DNA from: Lamellibrachia columna
Lineage: Eukaryota > Annelida > Polychaeta > Sabellida > Siboglinidae
NCBI GenBank assembly: GCA_963662155.1
Contig: OY759264.1
Coordinates: 16,633,142 to 16,697,141 of the forward strand
DNA length: 64,000 nucleotides
Reading direction: 5' to 3'
The notes beneath the pieces were generated by a model, which saw only the letters and a list, made by a program, of their open reading frames with translations, had not been told where the DNA came from and searched no databases. Each line of letters starts with the position of its first letter. Position 1 is the stretch's first letter. The translations under genes were made by a program, and so were the position numbers. This document shows, in pieces, positions 1 through 11,492 of this stretch.

Positions 1-2157
1 GTGCAGTTGTGACACGTCTGCGTCACTAGTATCAGACATTTTAGAAGCAACTGATCTAACAATGTGACTATGACTTGCCAAAGTATTCAGGTGTGTCACT
101 GACACAGCTGTGTCATTTCATTGTGTCGCTGTCAAGATTTGATGTGATGCGTGACATGTATAATGCAACTGTCGTAGCCTGGTGATGGTATCAACACAAA
201 CTATTTGTTATTCTGTCAGGGTTAGGTTCAGTTACGAAGTCCCAAACATAATTTGGATTAGACAAATTAGTTTACAGTTATGTGATGATAAATATTTTCT
301 CTGATGAAGCTGGGAGTTGTACTGGGTTCTGTCCTTGGTTCAGGGCCAAAACTGAGGGCATTGGTAGACGGGCATGTGCCATATGTTTTGGTCAAAGTAC
401 TGTTATTCTTTCTAAAATGTACTTCTATGGTGACAGTCAGTTACCACAGTGTGTGTTGAGGCTAAAATTGGATCTTGCAAAAGGTTTTAAAAATAGGAAA
501 TTTGAAAGAAAAGCTATTAAAAGGACTTGCATTTCAATACGACAAAGGTGAAATGGACTGTGTATCACTGGGTGATATGCTTCCTTAATTTCATTGTTAG
601 TTTGTATTGAATTTGCATAAAAAATGTCTTAAATTTGCAAAATATTTGTCTTAAGAGGTCTTGAATCTGATTAGCATAAAGCCACAAACACCACGAGACT
701 AACCACTATGTTCGCTAGCAGCCTTTCAACAGACAACTACTTTCATACTGCCTGGTATTTTACATTTTTGCAGCTCTATACTGATCAAATAATATATTTG
801 TGGGTTGAAACTCTGAACCTTGCATTCGACTATGTGGATGAGAAACATATTTTAGGTGGGTATTTTGAAAATAACCAAGCGGAAAGAAAATAGCATTTCA
901 TGGGTTTGTAAATTGATACATTTTGATCGTTTGGATTCACAGATTTATTTTGTAGTGTCTATGAAAATTAATTTTTTATTGTTTTTATTATGGTTACAAT
1001 GTTGCTTTGTTTAGAGTAAGAATGGTGATATATGAACAGCTTCAATTTTAAATGTGTATACATTGTATTGTATAATTTATTTAATGTATATTAAAACGTA
1101 TTAGGATGTGAGTTTGCCTATGTTGTTTATATGTAGGTAGATGTACACATACACAAAGACCAGTTCAGATGGGAATGTTGTTTATTTTAAATGCCACTAC
1201 AAATATATACAAGACCTACAGTAACAACTCGTTTCTTCACAAATATTTTTAATTGCCCAGTAAAATTTTCAACAAGAGAATGTTATTCATACCTACACAG
1301 CAAGTGCACACTATAATGAGTCCCCGTTATTGCATCAATAGTTTCCATCATATCCACTAATATAAACCATAATATAAAATGTCAAGTAAAGAATCCAACA
1401 TAAATATAAGTGTTTTGTACTAATAACAAATCCACATGTAATGTTTGCATCCAATGACTCTCCCAGCAGGATATGCAAATACTGCAAGGCCACTATTTAA
1501 TGACTACAACTCGGCAAACACCCATTGTATAGCCTCAATAAAAAGAACAAGTACCCCAGACAGACAAAATTGCAAAGTTCATCTTCAGTTGATACCCACG
1601 TACCACCAGACTTCAATCTAAAGTAAAACTGAATCAACAACCAATTGAAGCTATCGTCAATGTGGTTGCACCAGCTTCTACCTATAATAGGTTGTAGAAA
1701 ATGTGAAAATACTATAGCCATCTCCATTATGTTTATAATTATTGTACACTCCCACACTACTGGACAACTGATTGAAGACAAGTGCTTTAACAACAAAAAG
1801 TGCGCAAAACAAAAAACAATTGGTTTTACTGCAACTAGGATTATGAATATGTTTGCATAATTTTCTTATGATTGGCTGGATTGATGTAGGCAATTCTTGG
1901 AACATGGCTTGGAATGTTATTCAAACACAGAACACTAATGATAAGGGTGCGATCGTAACAGTTCATAATACCAATATATTTTTCAACAGTGATATTTTCT
2001 TTTCAGTGAAACACATTTCTAGTATAATAAATAATGTAAGTTATGCTATATACAAGTTCATGAATAAGTTGGACAAAGCAACACTCTGTCAGAGTAATGT
2101 CACATCTATATTATAATATATGATACAACAAACCAAAGCAGAGATAGAGAAAACTTA
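1..2157. other. Non-coding flank, no gene recognised
   Basis: I find no conserved exon here. Short open frames at 282-551 and 1645-1860 match nothing I know and lack plausible splice context. The stretch lies downstream of the minus-strand TMEM230 stop, so part of it may be its 3' untranslated region, but I could not place a polyadenylation signal with confidence. Confidence 0.5.
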
Positions 2158-2352
2158 AAGGGAAGATAGTTAGGAGTAGACTGCAATGGGAAGGACACAT
2201 TCAGAGAATAAGCACGGACAGATAGACAAAGAGAGCATGGAAAACAGATGGTAGAGGAAGAATACGATTAAGGTGGAGTGACAGTGTGAAGAGAGACCAA
2301 GAAAACGTAGGTGTGAACAGAACAGAGTGGAAGAAAATGCTAGAAGGGTGAG
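2158..2352 (+). mobile_element. LINE reverse-transcriptase C-terminal relic
   Basis: The plus strand reads RLQWEGHIQRIS, then a stop, TKRAWKT, then RIRLRWSDSVKRDQ and WKKMLEG. This is the layout of the C-terminal tail of many non-LTR reverse transcriptases (a W-GH--R motif, then a basic R-RW-D-V--D block). An internal stop and the lack of upstream RT motifs mark it as a 5'-truncated dead copy. Confidence 0.6.
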
Positions 2353-2425
2353 AAAGATATGGCGAAGACTCGTTGAAAAGGCATAAAAGAATGTGATGCG
2401 ATACAAGGAATCATGAGGAAGAAGC

Positions 2426-3007
2426 AGAACGGTTAAGTTTTTGTCACACTACTCTGCAATCCCTAGTAAACATGTCACAACACTATATCTTAGTAAACAT
2501 ATTTGCATACTGCACTGCCCAGCTTATTTATACTGGCCAAGTATCTTAAAATTAAGTTGATCAACATAATGAAGCGTTTATCCACAAAATGCATTATTTC
2601 TGATTTGTCCATTTCAACATAAACAATATATAAGTGGAACTGTTAAGCAATAGATAGGAAAACTGTTACTTCATCAGTCAATAGCGTGCAAAAAAACACC
2701 TCTACCACTCCCAACTTGATGACAAAACCACTCTTAATTCAATTTATGTTATTTGGGAATGTAATGCATTTTGTGGATCAATGTTTCTTATACATCATCC
2801 AGCGCTGTTTACTGACAATATCATGTCACGTAAATTGTTGAGTGCAATGCAGGCAGTGTTTGGGATTTCTTATGATGTTTGCATTGCTGTGTGTTTGGGT
2901 GTGATGAAAATTAAGGATTTTTATACAACATAAAAATGCCACATAATTGTGGTGATGTCCCCAGTAAGTATATCCTGTCAGTCCAAGACACAGGGTGCAC
3001 GGATTGG
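2426..3007. other. Probable TMEM230 3' flank
   Basis: About 580 bp between a LINE relic and the TMEM230 stop codon (minus strand). It probably contains the TMEM230 3' untranslated region. I see no other coding signal, and the open frames on both strands at 2911-3142 are shadows of the last TMEM230 exon. Confidence 0.4.
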
Positions 3008-3145
3008 CTACTCAAACTCTGGGATGTCTTCAAAGTTGTAGCCATCATATCCTTTCCAGGCGTAGTAGGCGAGGTGCACGTGGTAGGAACCTGGGATGAA
3101 CATAAGGACTCCAAGGATCAACACCGGCCACGTTCTGTCTGAATA
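3008..3145 (-). CDS. TMEM230: TMEM230 coding exon 3 (C terminus)
   Basis: Encodes residues 64-108 and the stop TAG at 3010-3008. The acceptor is ttacag just above 3145. It carries the second membrane helix (WPVLILGVLMFIPG) and the conserved acidic tail NFEDIPEFE. Confidence 0.92.
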   Translation of the reverse strand, partial: YSDRTWPVLILGVLMFIPGSYHVHLAYYAWKGYDGYNFEDIPEFE

Positions 3146-5508
3146 CTGTAACACAAGAACACACTGCATATTTACTTGCATTGTTGTCAGTCATCTCAAA
3201 CAGTAATAATTTTAACATGTTTTTTTAAGGTTCAGCTAACATTTCACATGGCCACGGGCAAACTTGTTTTTGCTTTTATCAGGCGCATTACCGTGCATAT
3301 ATACACAACACAATATTTTTTTTTACTTACTTTTGAATTTCACACGGGCATGGAGGGTTTTCACATGGGCAAATTGCCTGTGTGAAAGGCCTTAAAAAAC
3401 CCTGAACATGAATATTAATTTAAAACACCATTTTTTACCTTACAATGCTTAAAACAACATGTCCACGCCTATTTTTAAGGAAATACATTCAAAATTTTTC
3501 ACTGAGATGCAATGAAAAATAAATTGCTATGAAGTAGATTTACAAAGCCAATAAAATAATGACTTTGGTGTTTGTTTATGTTTGTTAGTCACTAAGACTT
3601 GGGTGTTTGTTTACATTTGTTAGTCACTAAGACTTGGGTGTTTGTTTACATTTGTTAGTCACTAAGACTTGGGTGTTTGTTTATGTTTGCTAGTCACTAA
3701 GACTTGGGTGTTTGTTTACATTTGTTTAGTCACTAAGACTTGGGTGTTTGTTTACATTTGTTATTCACTAAGACTTGGGTGTTTGTTTACATTTGTTAGT
3801 CACTAAGACTTGGTTGTTTGTTTACATTTGTTAGTCACCAAGACTTGGTTGTTTGTTTACGTTTGTTAGTCACTAAGACTTGGGTGTTTGTTTACATTTG
3901 TTAGTCACTAAGACTTGGGTGTTTGTTTACATTTGTTAGTCACTAAGACTTGGGTGTTTGTTTACGTTTGTTAGTCACTAAGACTTGGGTGTTTGTTTAC
4001 ATTTGTTAGTCACTAAGAATTGGGTGTTTGTCTACGTTTGTTAGTCACTAAGACTTGGGTGTTTGTTTACGTTTGCTAGTCACTAAGACTTGGGTGTTTG
4101 TTTACATTTGTTAGTCACTAAGACTTGGTTGTTTGTTTACATTTGTTAGTCACCAAGACTTGGTTGTTTGTTTACGTTTGTTAGTCACTAAGACTTGGGT
4201 GTTTGTTTACATTTGTTAGTCACTAAGACTTGGGTGTTTGTTTACATTTGTTAGTCACTAAGACTTGGGTGTTTGTTTACGTTTGTTAGTCACTAAGACT
4301 TGGGTGTTTGTTTACGTTTGTTAGTCACTAAAACTTGGGTGTTTGTTTACATTTGCTAGTCACTAAGCAGATAAGGTCATAATCTTCATAATCTTACACT
4401 AGACATTTTTTGTAATAATAAAAGCAACACATATTATTGTCTAATAACACATACAAATAAATTTATTTCATGTTCGGTCTTCAGGCATTTATCTACGTAC
4501 GATTCTTTGCTACTGCATTTAGATGCAGTACTAGATTTACTTTATAGTCATATATGACTGACTTGTTTCCGCTGTTTTTGTTTAATCAGTTCCGATCTTT
4601 AAAGAGGCTAAGCTAGTGCATGGCCCTATGTGCGTTTACACAATCAATGTGTAACCTACCGATGTAACACACAATAATCAGACTATGTTTGTACTATTTG
4701 TAGGTGCGCATATATAATGATACATAAGCACTGTGATAGTCACTACATTGTCGGTAGGATAATGACCAACCTTAGTACCAATATGACAATACTGGCTATA
4801 GTCAGTATAAGAGTGACCAGTCACTTTAGAATCTATGGAGCCAGTCAGTAGGAGTGACCACTCACCTTAGAATCAATGTAACCGGTCAGTAGGAGTGACC
4901 ACTCACCTTAGAATCAATGTAACCGGTCAGTAGGAGTGACCACTCACCTTAGAATCAATGTAACCGGTCAGTAGGAGTGACCACTCACCTTAGAATCAAT
5001 GTAACCGGTCTGTAGGAGCGACCACTCACCTTAGAATCAATGTAACCGGTCAGTAGGAGTGACCCAATGACAATAAGCAGTGATCCACCTAGGAAGAGAG
5101 TGACTGCGAGACAGATGGCCTTGTACGGGACCACGGGCGGCGGCTTCTTAAACTAAAAACAAAGTACAAAGTTAATAAGGAAAGTATCTACTGACAAAAC
5201 AAACTTATGTAACAGCATGGGGACAGTGTAGTATTTATTTTAAAAGGCAGCACAGCACAAACGTCATACATCCTGTAGTGCCCCCTATGCTTTTCATAAA
5301 AAATTTTTTACAGGGCCCAAAAGATTCTCAAAAATAGGTCCTGTCTCAAAATAACTGGCATTTCATTCATATCCTATCAACCCAGAAATAAAGTGAAGAT
5401 ATGTCTCCATATTGCTTGATGTAGTGCAAGAGTTGGTCTTACCTGTAGGTCGGTGAATCCATCGTCAGCTCTTGCCATGCGGTGGTATTTTGTGGCATCC
5501 CTCGCCAT
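3008..5508 (-). CDS. TMEM230: TMEM230, two-pass vesicle membrane protein (complete, 3 coding exons)
   Basis: Minus-strand gene: exon 1 5508-5443, exon 2 5152-5030, exon 3 3145-3008. The exons join in frame at phase 0 with GT-AG introns and encode 108 aa; human TMEM230 has about 120. Seen: N-terminal ADDGFTDLQ, then FKKPPPVVPYKAI, a first membrane segment at about residues 35-57, the linker GYIDSKYSDR, a second membrane segment at about residues 70-90 containing FIPGSYH, and the tail KGYDGYNFEDIPEFE. These match the family (DUF872) block by block. Known for the family: a protein of secretory and synaptic vesicles and recycling compartments, involved in vesicle movement. The gene is divergent from Sec15. 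Both introns are loaded with minisatellites, two of which copy the gene's own exon edges. The start ATG is the first in frame after a likely acceptor at 5536-5537. Confidence 0.9.
3567..4366. repeat. 35-bp minisatellite in TMEM230 intron 2
   Basis: About 22 tandem copies of a 35-bp unit beginning gggtgtttgtttacat and ending cactaagactt, with point variants (acattt/acgttt, gggt/ggtt) and one 1-bp insertion. A block of variant units seems to recur near 3810 and 4110, suggesting higher-order duplication. The unit does not resemble a neighbouring exon. Confidence 0.95.
4367..4804. other. TMEM230 intron 2, unique sequence
   Basis: About 440 bp of AT-rich intron between two arrays. I see no coding, RNA or mobile-element signal. 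Confidence 0.6.
4805..5060. repeat. 41-bp array copying the TMEM230 exon 2 donor
   Basis: Units of 41 bp each contain, on the minus strand, CTGACCGGTTACATTGATTC, then TAAG and GTGAGT. This is the last roughly 25 bp of exon 2 plus its splice donor. The true exon end is at 5030; four near-perfect copies and one degenerate copy follow downstream in the intron. Because 41 is not a multiple of three, use of a downstream donor would change the frame. Confidence 0.95.
5030..5152 (-). CDS. TMEM230: TMEM230 coding exon 2
   Basis: Encodes residues 23-63 (41 codons, phase 0 at both ends), including FKKPPPVVPYKAI and the first membrane helix. The acceptor is tttttag above 5152. The donor AAG/GTGAGT at 5029-5028 is the first of several tandem copies. 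Confidence 0.93.
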
Positions 5509-5535
5509 GATGATGACAGCTTACACACTCGTTTA
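5443..5535 (-). CDS. TMEM230: TMEM230 coding exon 1 with start codon
   Basis: The coding part is 5508-5443 (22 codons, MARDATKYHRMARADDGFTD and on to LQ), ending at a GTAAGA donor. A plausible acceptor (ttccacag) at 5537-5536 would give a 27-nt 5' leader in this exon, implying a separate non-coding first exon that I did not find. The start region continues upstream into a 64-bp array that copies it. Confidence 0.85.
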
Positions 5536-6642
5536 CTGTGGAACATAGCTGACTGTCAATAACATCCCTCACCATGATGACAGCTTACACACTTGTTTAC
5601 TGTGGAACATAGCTCACTGTCAACAACATCCCTCACCATGATGACAGCTTACACACTCGTTTACTGTGGAACATAGCTCATTGTCAACAACATCCCTCAC
5701 CATGATGACAGCTTACACACTCATTTACTGTGGAACATAGCTCATTGTCAACAACATCCCTCACCATGATGACAGCTTACACACTCGTTTACTGTGGAAC
5801 ATAGCTAATTGTCAACAACATCCCTCACCATGATGACAGCTTACACACTCGTTTACTGTGGAACATAGTTGACTGCCAACAACATCCCTCACCATGATGA
5901 CAGCTTACACACTCGTTTACTGTGGAACATAGCTCACTGTCAACAACATCCCTCACCATGATGACAGCTTACACACTCGTTTACTGTGGAACATAGCTCA
6001 TTGTCAACAACATCCCTCACCATGATGACAGCTTACACACTCGTTTACTGTGGAACATAGTTGACTGCCAACAACATCCCTCACCATGATGACAGCTTAC
6101 ACACTCGTTTACTGTGGAACATAGCTCATTGTCAACAACATCCCTCACCATGATGACAGCTTACACACTCGTTTACTGTGGAACATAGTTGACTGCCAAC
6201 AACATCCCTCACCATGACAGCTTACACACTCGTTTACTGTGGAACATAGCTCACTGTCAACAACATCCCTCACCATGATGACAGCTTACACACTCGTTTA
6301 CTGTGGAACATAGTTGACTGCCAACAACATCCCTCACCATGATGACAGCTTACACACTCGCTTACTGTGGAACATAGTTGACTGCCAACAACATCCCTCA
6401 CCATGATGACAGCTTACACACTCGCTTACTGTGGAACATAGCTCACTGTCAACAACATCCCTCACCATGATGACAGCTTACACACTCGTTTACTGTGGAA
6501 CATAGCTCATTGTCAACAACATCCCTCACCATGATGACAGCTTACACACTCATTTACTGTGGAACATACCTCACTGTCAACAACATCCCTCGCCATGATA
6601 ACAGCTTACACACAGCTGACTGTCAACAACATACCTCACCAT
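5509..6642. repeat. 64-bp array copying the TMEM230 acceptor and start codon
   Basis: About 17-18 tandem units of 64 bp. On the minus strand each unit contains TTCCACAG, then TAAACGAGTGTGTAAGCTG, TCATC and ATGGTGAGGGATG, matching the sequence around the real start (TCATCATGGCGAGGGATG). Beyond GGATG the units diverge from the coding exon. One unit lacks 3 bp. The array therefore multiplies the splice acceptor, leader and start codon of TMEM230. Confidence 0.95.
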
Positions 6643-8560
6643 GATGACAATTGTAAAATTGGTGCTATTTCACTAGAATGGTCCTTAAGGATTCTGACAG
6701 GGATTCGATCTGGACCAGATGCTTTATTTACTCATAAGTTATCTAAAAGATTCTGAATTCCTTTACAAGAGAAATTAATATCTGGCATGGATTTATAATG
6801 ACTATCTCCCACCGAAGGCATATTCGCTATATCTTCTTTTGTGAAAATTTATTGAAACTGGTGGTTGTGTGCCTCTGATTTCCCTACACTGTCATCAAAA
6901 TGTAGTGGGGAGATGCCAACCTGGTATTATTGTAAATTCCTAATGCAAGACCAGTGGTTTCATGTTTACTGTAGTGTCTAATAAATTCTTAACATAGGCT
7001 TCATGGGCATCTACTAGTAATTACTTTATTTGGTTTCTGACCTCCCTATGCAATGTCCAGTGTTCTTGTTTTTTTAGTTTTTTCTAGCTCGGTCATACAG
7101 ACGCTTATGTTCTCTCATTTTTCTCTTTATGGTTCTACTGATCCAGAAGTAGAGCTCTACCAGACAGTCATTTTTGTGGAATGTGTCTATCTATGGATGC
7201 AAGTAAAGTATCCTTAAACATCTTCCAGGCCAACTCTATATATACTGTGGTTGTTCTTGGATCTAGCTTTTGGAATTCAGTTGCCAATTTAGAAAGATCT
7301 GCCTTTATTCTGTTCGTATAACCTTATGTAAAAATATATACCATTCTAGGTTTCTTTTTATTAGCTTTTAGTTTAGTGTTTATGTCACCAAGAACAATGT
7401 CATGACCATGCATCCCTGGGGCAACTGCTACATTTTGAACCAGGTCAGGGTTTATGTTGTTATTTCCATGTGTAGTTCTTGAATGTGTTGCATTAGAGCA
7501 TTTCAATTCAATTCCAGAATGTTAATTTGAATGGAAAGGTTTTGAGCAAAAGGAATTTGAATTTAAAGATTTTGAGCAAAAGGAATTTGAATTGAAACCG
7601 AAAGATTTTGAGCAAAAGGAATTGGAAGTGAATGAAAAGGAATTGATCCTCATTTTTTTCATCTGGACGAACCCCACCTTCCGCTCAATCCATAAACAAC
7701 AGATGTCTTATCAGCTCACATAAACAATGAAACAATAGCAGGCTTTAGCTGCTAGGTCCAGTTAGTAGGGTTGACTTGCTGAGACAAGAAACCATGATCA
7801 AAAGACAGAATAGAAGCCTGCTGTTAATAATTGCAGTTAAGTATCTGGATATAAGGCAGTGCAAATATGACTGACTTTTAGAAATAGAGAAATCAGCCCT
7901 GGAAGTTCATTTTCTCACCTTAGCTTGACAAATGATTAAGGGACTTGAACAATTTGGAGTAAAAGTGGAGTTTAGCCCTTTGAGCTAATGCTTGTGAGAG
8001 AGTATTAAATGCTTTCATTTGTGCTCAACAATGCAACTCATCCGTTCACTCCCATTTAGATAACGGCAATAATGGGAGTCCATTTGCTCACCTTGTTCAT
8101 TAACTAGGGTGTGATATGTATTTATCACAGAAGTTACTGACAGGCTTTGTGTGAATGTGCTCACTCTGAATGCTTCAAATTGATTGTACATAATTATTTA
8201 AATAGAAAACTTAGAAATAAAAAAAAATGTGTTGGAAAAAAGGAATTGGACCTGAAAGGAAAAGGAATTGATTAAAAGGAATTGGATTTAGAATTGATTA
8301 AAAGGAATTGACCCCATGCATGTTTGCTATGTCTATCATCTTGTTATGAATGCCCTCTCCATACTGTGGGGTTGCTCTGAGAGAGTTGTTTGACCATTTT
8401 CTGCTGGGAAGGTTGAAATCGCATCCAAGCAGTATACTTGGAAGCATATTTCCAGAACAAGTTTGCTGGAGTTTCATAAGTGAAAATTGAAGCTGATCTT
8501 ACACATCTCCTCCACTATCTGGTGGATGATAGAAAGCACTCAGTCCTAGGCTATATGTAA
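6643..8560 (-). mobile_element. Decayed LINE (endonuclease and RT start), minus strand
   Basis: The minus strand reads an APE-type endonuclease piece (CDFNLPSRKWS near 8400), then after a nested insert NPDLV, HGHDIVLGDIN and NKKKPR, and near 6700 the RT entry motif NKASGPDRIPVRILKDH. These are standard landmarks of CR1/L2/Jockey-type LINEs. Frames are broken by stops and indels. The copy stops in the RT N terminus next to the TMEM230 array. Confidence 0.75.
7497..8318. mobile_element. Non-autonomous repeat nested in the LINE
   Basis: About 820 bp separate two adjoining parts of the LINE endonuclease domain (ANMHGV on one side, CSNATHSRT on the other). The insert ends are rich in aaaggaattg/aattcaatt words in both orientations (7505-7650 and 8230-8310). 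Similar words recur near 61105-61240. I see no coding capacity; its class is unknown. Confidence 0.55.
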
Positions 8561-8580
8561 CTAACTAGTATATGTTACAC

Positions 8581-9012
8581 TGTTGCCGGTGATCTCGGCC
8601 TTTCTGGATCTCGGCCTGTTTTGGTGATCTCGGCCAGTGACCTTGGCCTGTGCAGCAGTGATCTCGGCCAGTTTTTTATTACGGGCCTTGTTATAGTTGT
8701 GTAGGCCATTTATTTCTGGCCAACATCACTCTCTCAAACAGGCCAACATCACTCCCTCAAATAGGCCGAGATCACTGACTATACAAGAAAAAGCTTTATT
8801 TAAAGTCGGTTTTCACAGAAAATTACAGGCCGAGATCACTGCCGGACACTTATTTCTATTTCTGGCCAACATCACGCCCTCAAACAGGCCGAGATCACTG
8901 GCTATACAGGCCGAATTCACTGCCGCACAGGCCGAGGTCACTGGCCGACTTCACCAAAACAGGCCGAGATCACTCAGGCCGAGATCCCGAAAGGCCGATA
9001 TCACTGTGAAGC
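8581..9012. mobile_element. 432-bp inverted-repeat element with iterated motif
   Basis: Flanked by an exact 8-bp duplication TGTTACAC (8573-8580 and 9013-9020). The terminal inverted repeats align over about 110 bp, with the core GTGATCTCGGCCTTTC at the left and its near complement at the right. The motif AGGCCGAGATCACTG is iterated several times in each half, in opposite orientations. An 8-bp target duplication is typical of hAT elements, so this may be a hAT-type non-autonomous element. The outermost 6-7 bp of the two ends are diverged. Confidence 0.75.
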
Positions 9013-9094
9013 TGTTACACGCGGAGGAGTACACGTGCAGACACACAGTCACCGACAGTGTCATGGAACGACAGTGTTACTGGCCGCAGTGCTA

Positions 9095-9265
9095 GGGCAA
9101 TGCCAGTCTATGCCATAGACTATGGCTATGCCATGGCCCACGCCACAACTAGTAGTACTAGTAGCTATCTGCTATGCCTACGCTATGCGGTAGTATGCCT
9201 ATGCTAAGCATGGCTATGCCTATGCCTGGCCCTATGAGCTATGCCTATGGCTATGGCCTACGCTA
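9095..9265. repeat. Degenerate ctatgc/ctatgg simple repeat
   Basis: Irregular runs of ctatgc, ctatgg and ctacgc hexamers. A shorter patch of the same words occurs at 11340-11390 inside the Harbinger element. No coding signal. Confidence 0.8.
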
Positions 9266-9737
9266 CGCACAACTTCCACAAGTTTTAGGAAGGAAAACCA
9301 TATTAATAACAAATGTATACCTATTAACACTTCCATATATTGTATTCTAATATCAGTATATAAACTTACTACTTCGAACCACGTGAAAAACAGCAAAATC
9401 TTCAGATTATTCCATAAGAAATTATGAAATCACAAAATCATAAACATCGGATGTCAACAATTTTGCAATGCAGCGTCGTCTATATCCGGTTTATTGAGAG
9501 CGCCACCTGCTGATGTTGTTTTATTTTCATGACGGAGTTGTTGGTAACTAAATTAACTCTTGCTGTTGGACAAACGTGAAATGCCTTAGCTGTAAATTAA
9601 ATAAATGACTGTCTGACAAATATTGCCTATATCATGTTGCAAAATGAGTATTTTTAAAACGTACGTATTTGAAAACCATGCCTATACACGGACAACTCTT
9701 AGCATAGATTCAGAATGAAACAGGACTGCATGAACAG

Positions 9738-10354
<617 letters not shown>

Positions 10355-10462
10355 TGACGCAACTGTTGGAGTGTGATGAAATGGTCAGTGGCGCCATCTG
10401 GCGAATCGGGTGGCGCAGCATCAGCGGATGCTGGAATGCGCATGACAGAAGGGTGATTCATG

Positions 10463-10623
10463 ATGGCGTCCGGTGAGGAGGAAGGACTGGCGGAAGGGGG
10501 AGGAAAACTGTCAAATTCTGTCAGAGATAGCGACTTTGTACAACAGGATCCAACTGTTGCGCAGCACGAGTTACTCATCACAGAAATCGAATCTTCTGAT
10601 GGCCATCTTGGAACGACGCTTCG
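10463..10623 (+). CDS. SEC15: Sec15 exon 1 (start)
   Basis: Residues 1-53 plus two bases of codon 54. Starts MASGEEEGLAEGGG and ends in the conserved block EIESSDGHLGTTLR. The donor is CG/GTAACG. An in-frame ATG at 10460 would add one Met. A Harbinger transposon begins 59 bp past the exon end. Confidence 0.9.
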
Positions 10624-11444
10624 GTAACGATAGCTTTTCTGCCAACTTGGTCGAGGGCCCGACCGCCTACCTCCGGCTCCAGGGGACTGTTTCACTAAGA
10701 CTAAGAGCTCATAAGGAAAACCCATCATAACACAGAATCCATCATAGAATTTTAAGAGCGTTTTCAAAATGCGTTTCACTAAGATGCTCGTAAAATCCAT
10801 CATAAGCTAAAGAGCGATATTTTCATCATAAGCTTAGGAGCTAAATTTTTCATCCTAAAACACGCTATTTGATCACTGAGGATATTATTTCGATGTCACA
10901 CCGGCGGAAATGTGGAACTAATTTGAGAGTTGCGAATGACAACAATCATGGATTCGCTGTCGCTGGATGTTTTGCCGTTTGTCAGCGACGAGAAAATCTC
11001 GAAAAAGGTAAGATTTGTGCATGTCTAGTGTTGCGAATGTTAGTATTTATTTGTGATGTATACTTGTATACAGTTTAGATTGCTAGAAAGCAGTTGACGT
11101 AACTGACGCCTAGTGTTATCCATTTTACTGTAGCCGCGACGTCGTAGGACTAGCAGACGATAAAAAGAACGCAGACGACATGTCATGGCCATGCCTCATG
11201 GGAACTGATTTTATGTGTCGGTTATGCAAACGCTACCTTGTACAACTTATTTAATATATATTATACGTGCGTGTGTGTGTGTATTTGCTTAATTTTGAAG
11301 ACCCACTTCACAGTTTGAGCAGAGACAATTGCAATAACTATGTCTATGCCCGAGGCTATGGCCTATGCTATGGCTATGCCATGCCCATGCAAAATAAAAA
11401 AAAACATACTTTCAAGCTGCTCTGTGTCTCACCTTAGCATGATG

Positions 11445-11492
<48 letters not shown>

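Noticed and set aside
3567..4366. CRISPR-like regular repeats
   Set aside because: Units are head-to-tail with no unique spacers, inside an animal intron. All arrays in the window are minisatellites.
5560..6600. Array ATGs as alternative TMEM230 starts
   Set aside because: After ATGGTGAGGGATG the units diverge from the coding exon, so these ATGs open short upstream frames and not TMEM230 protein.
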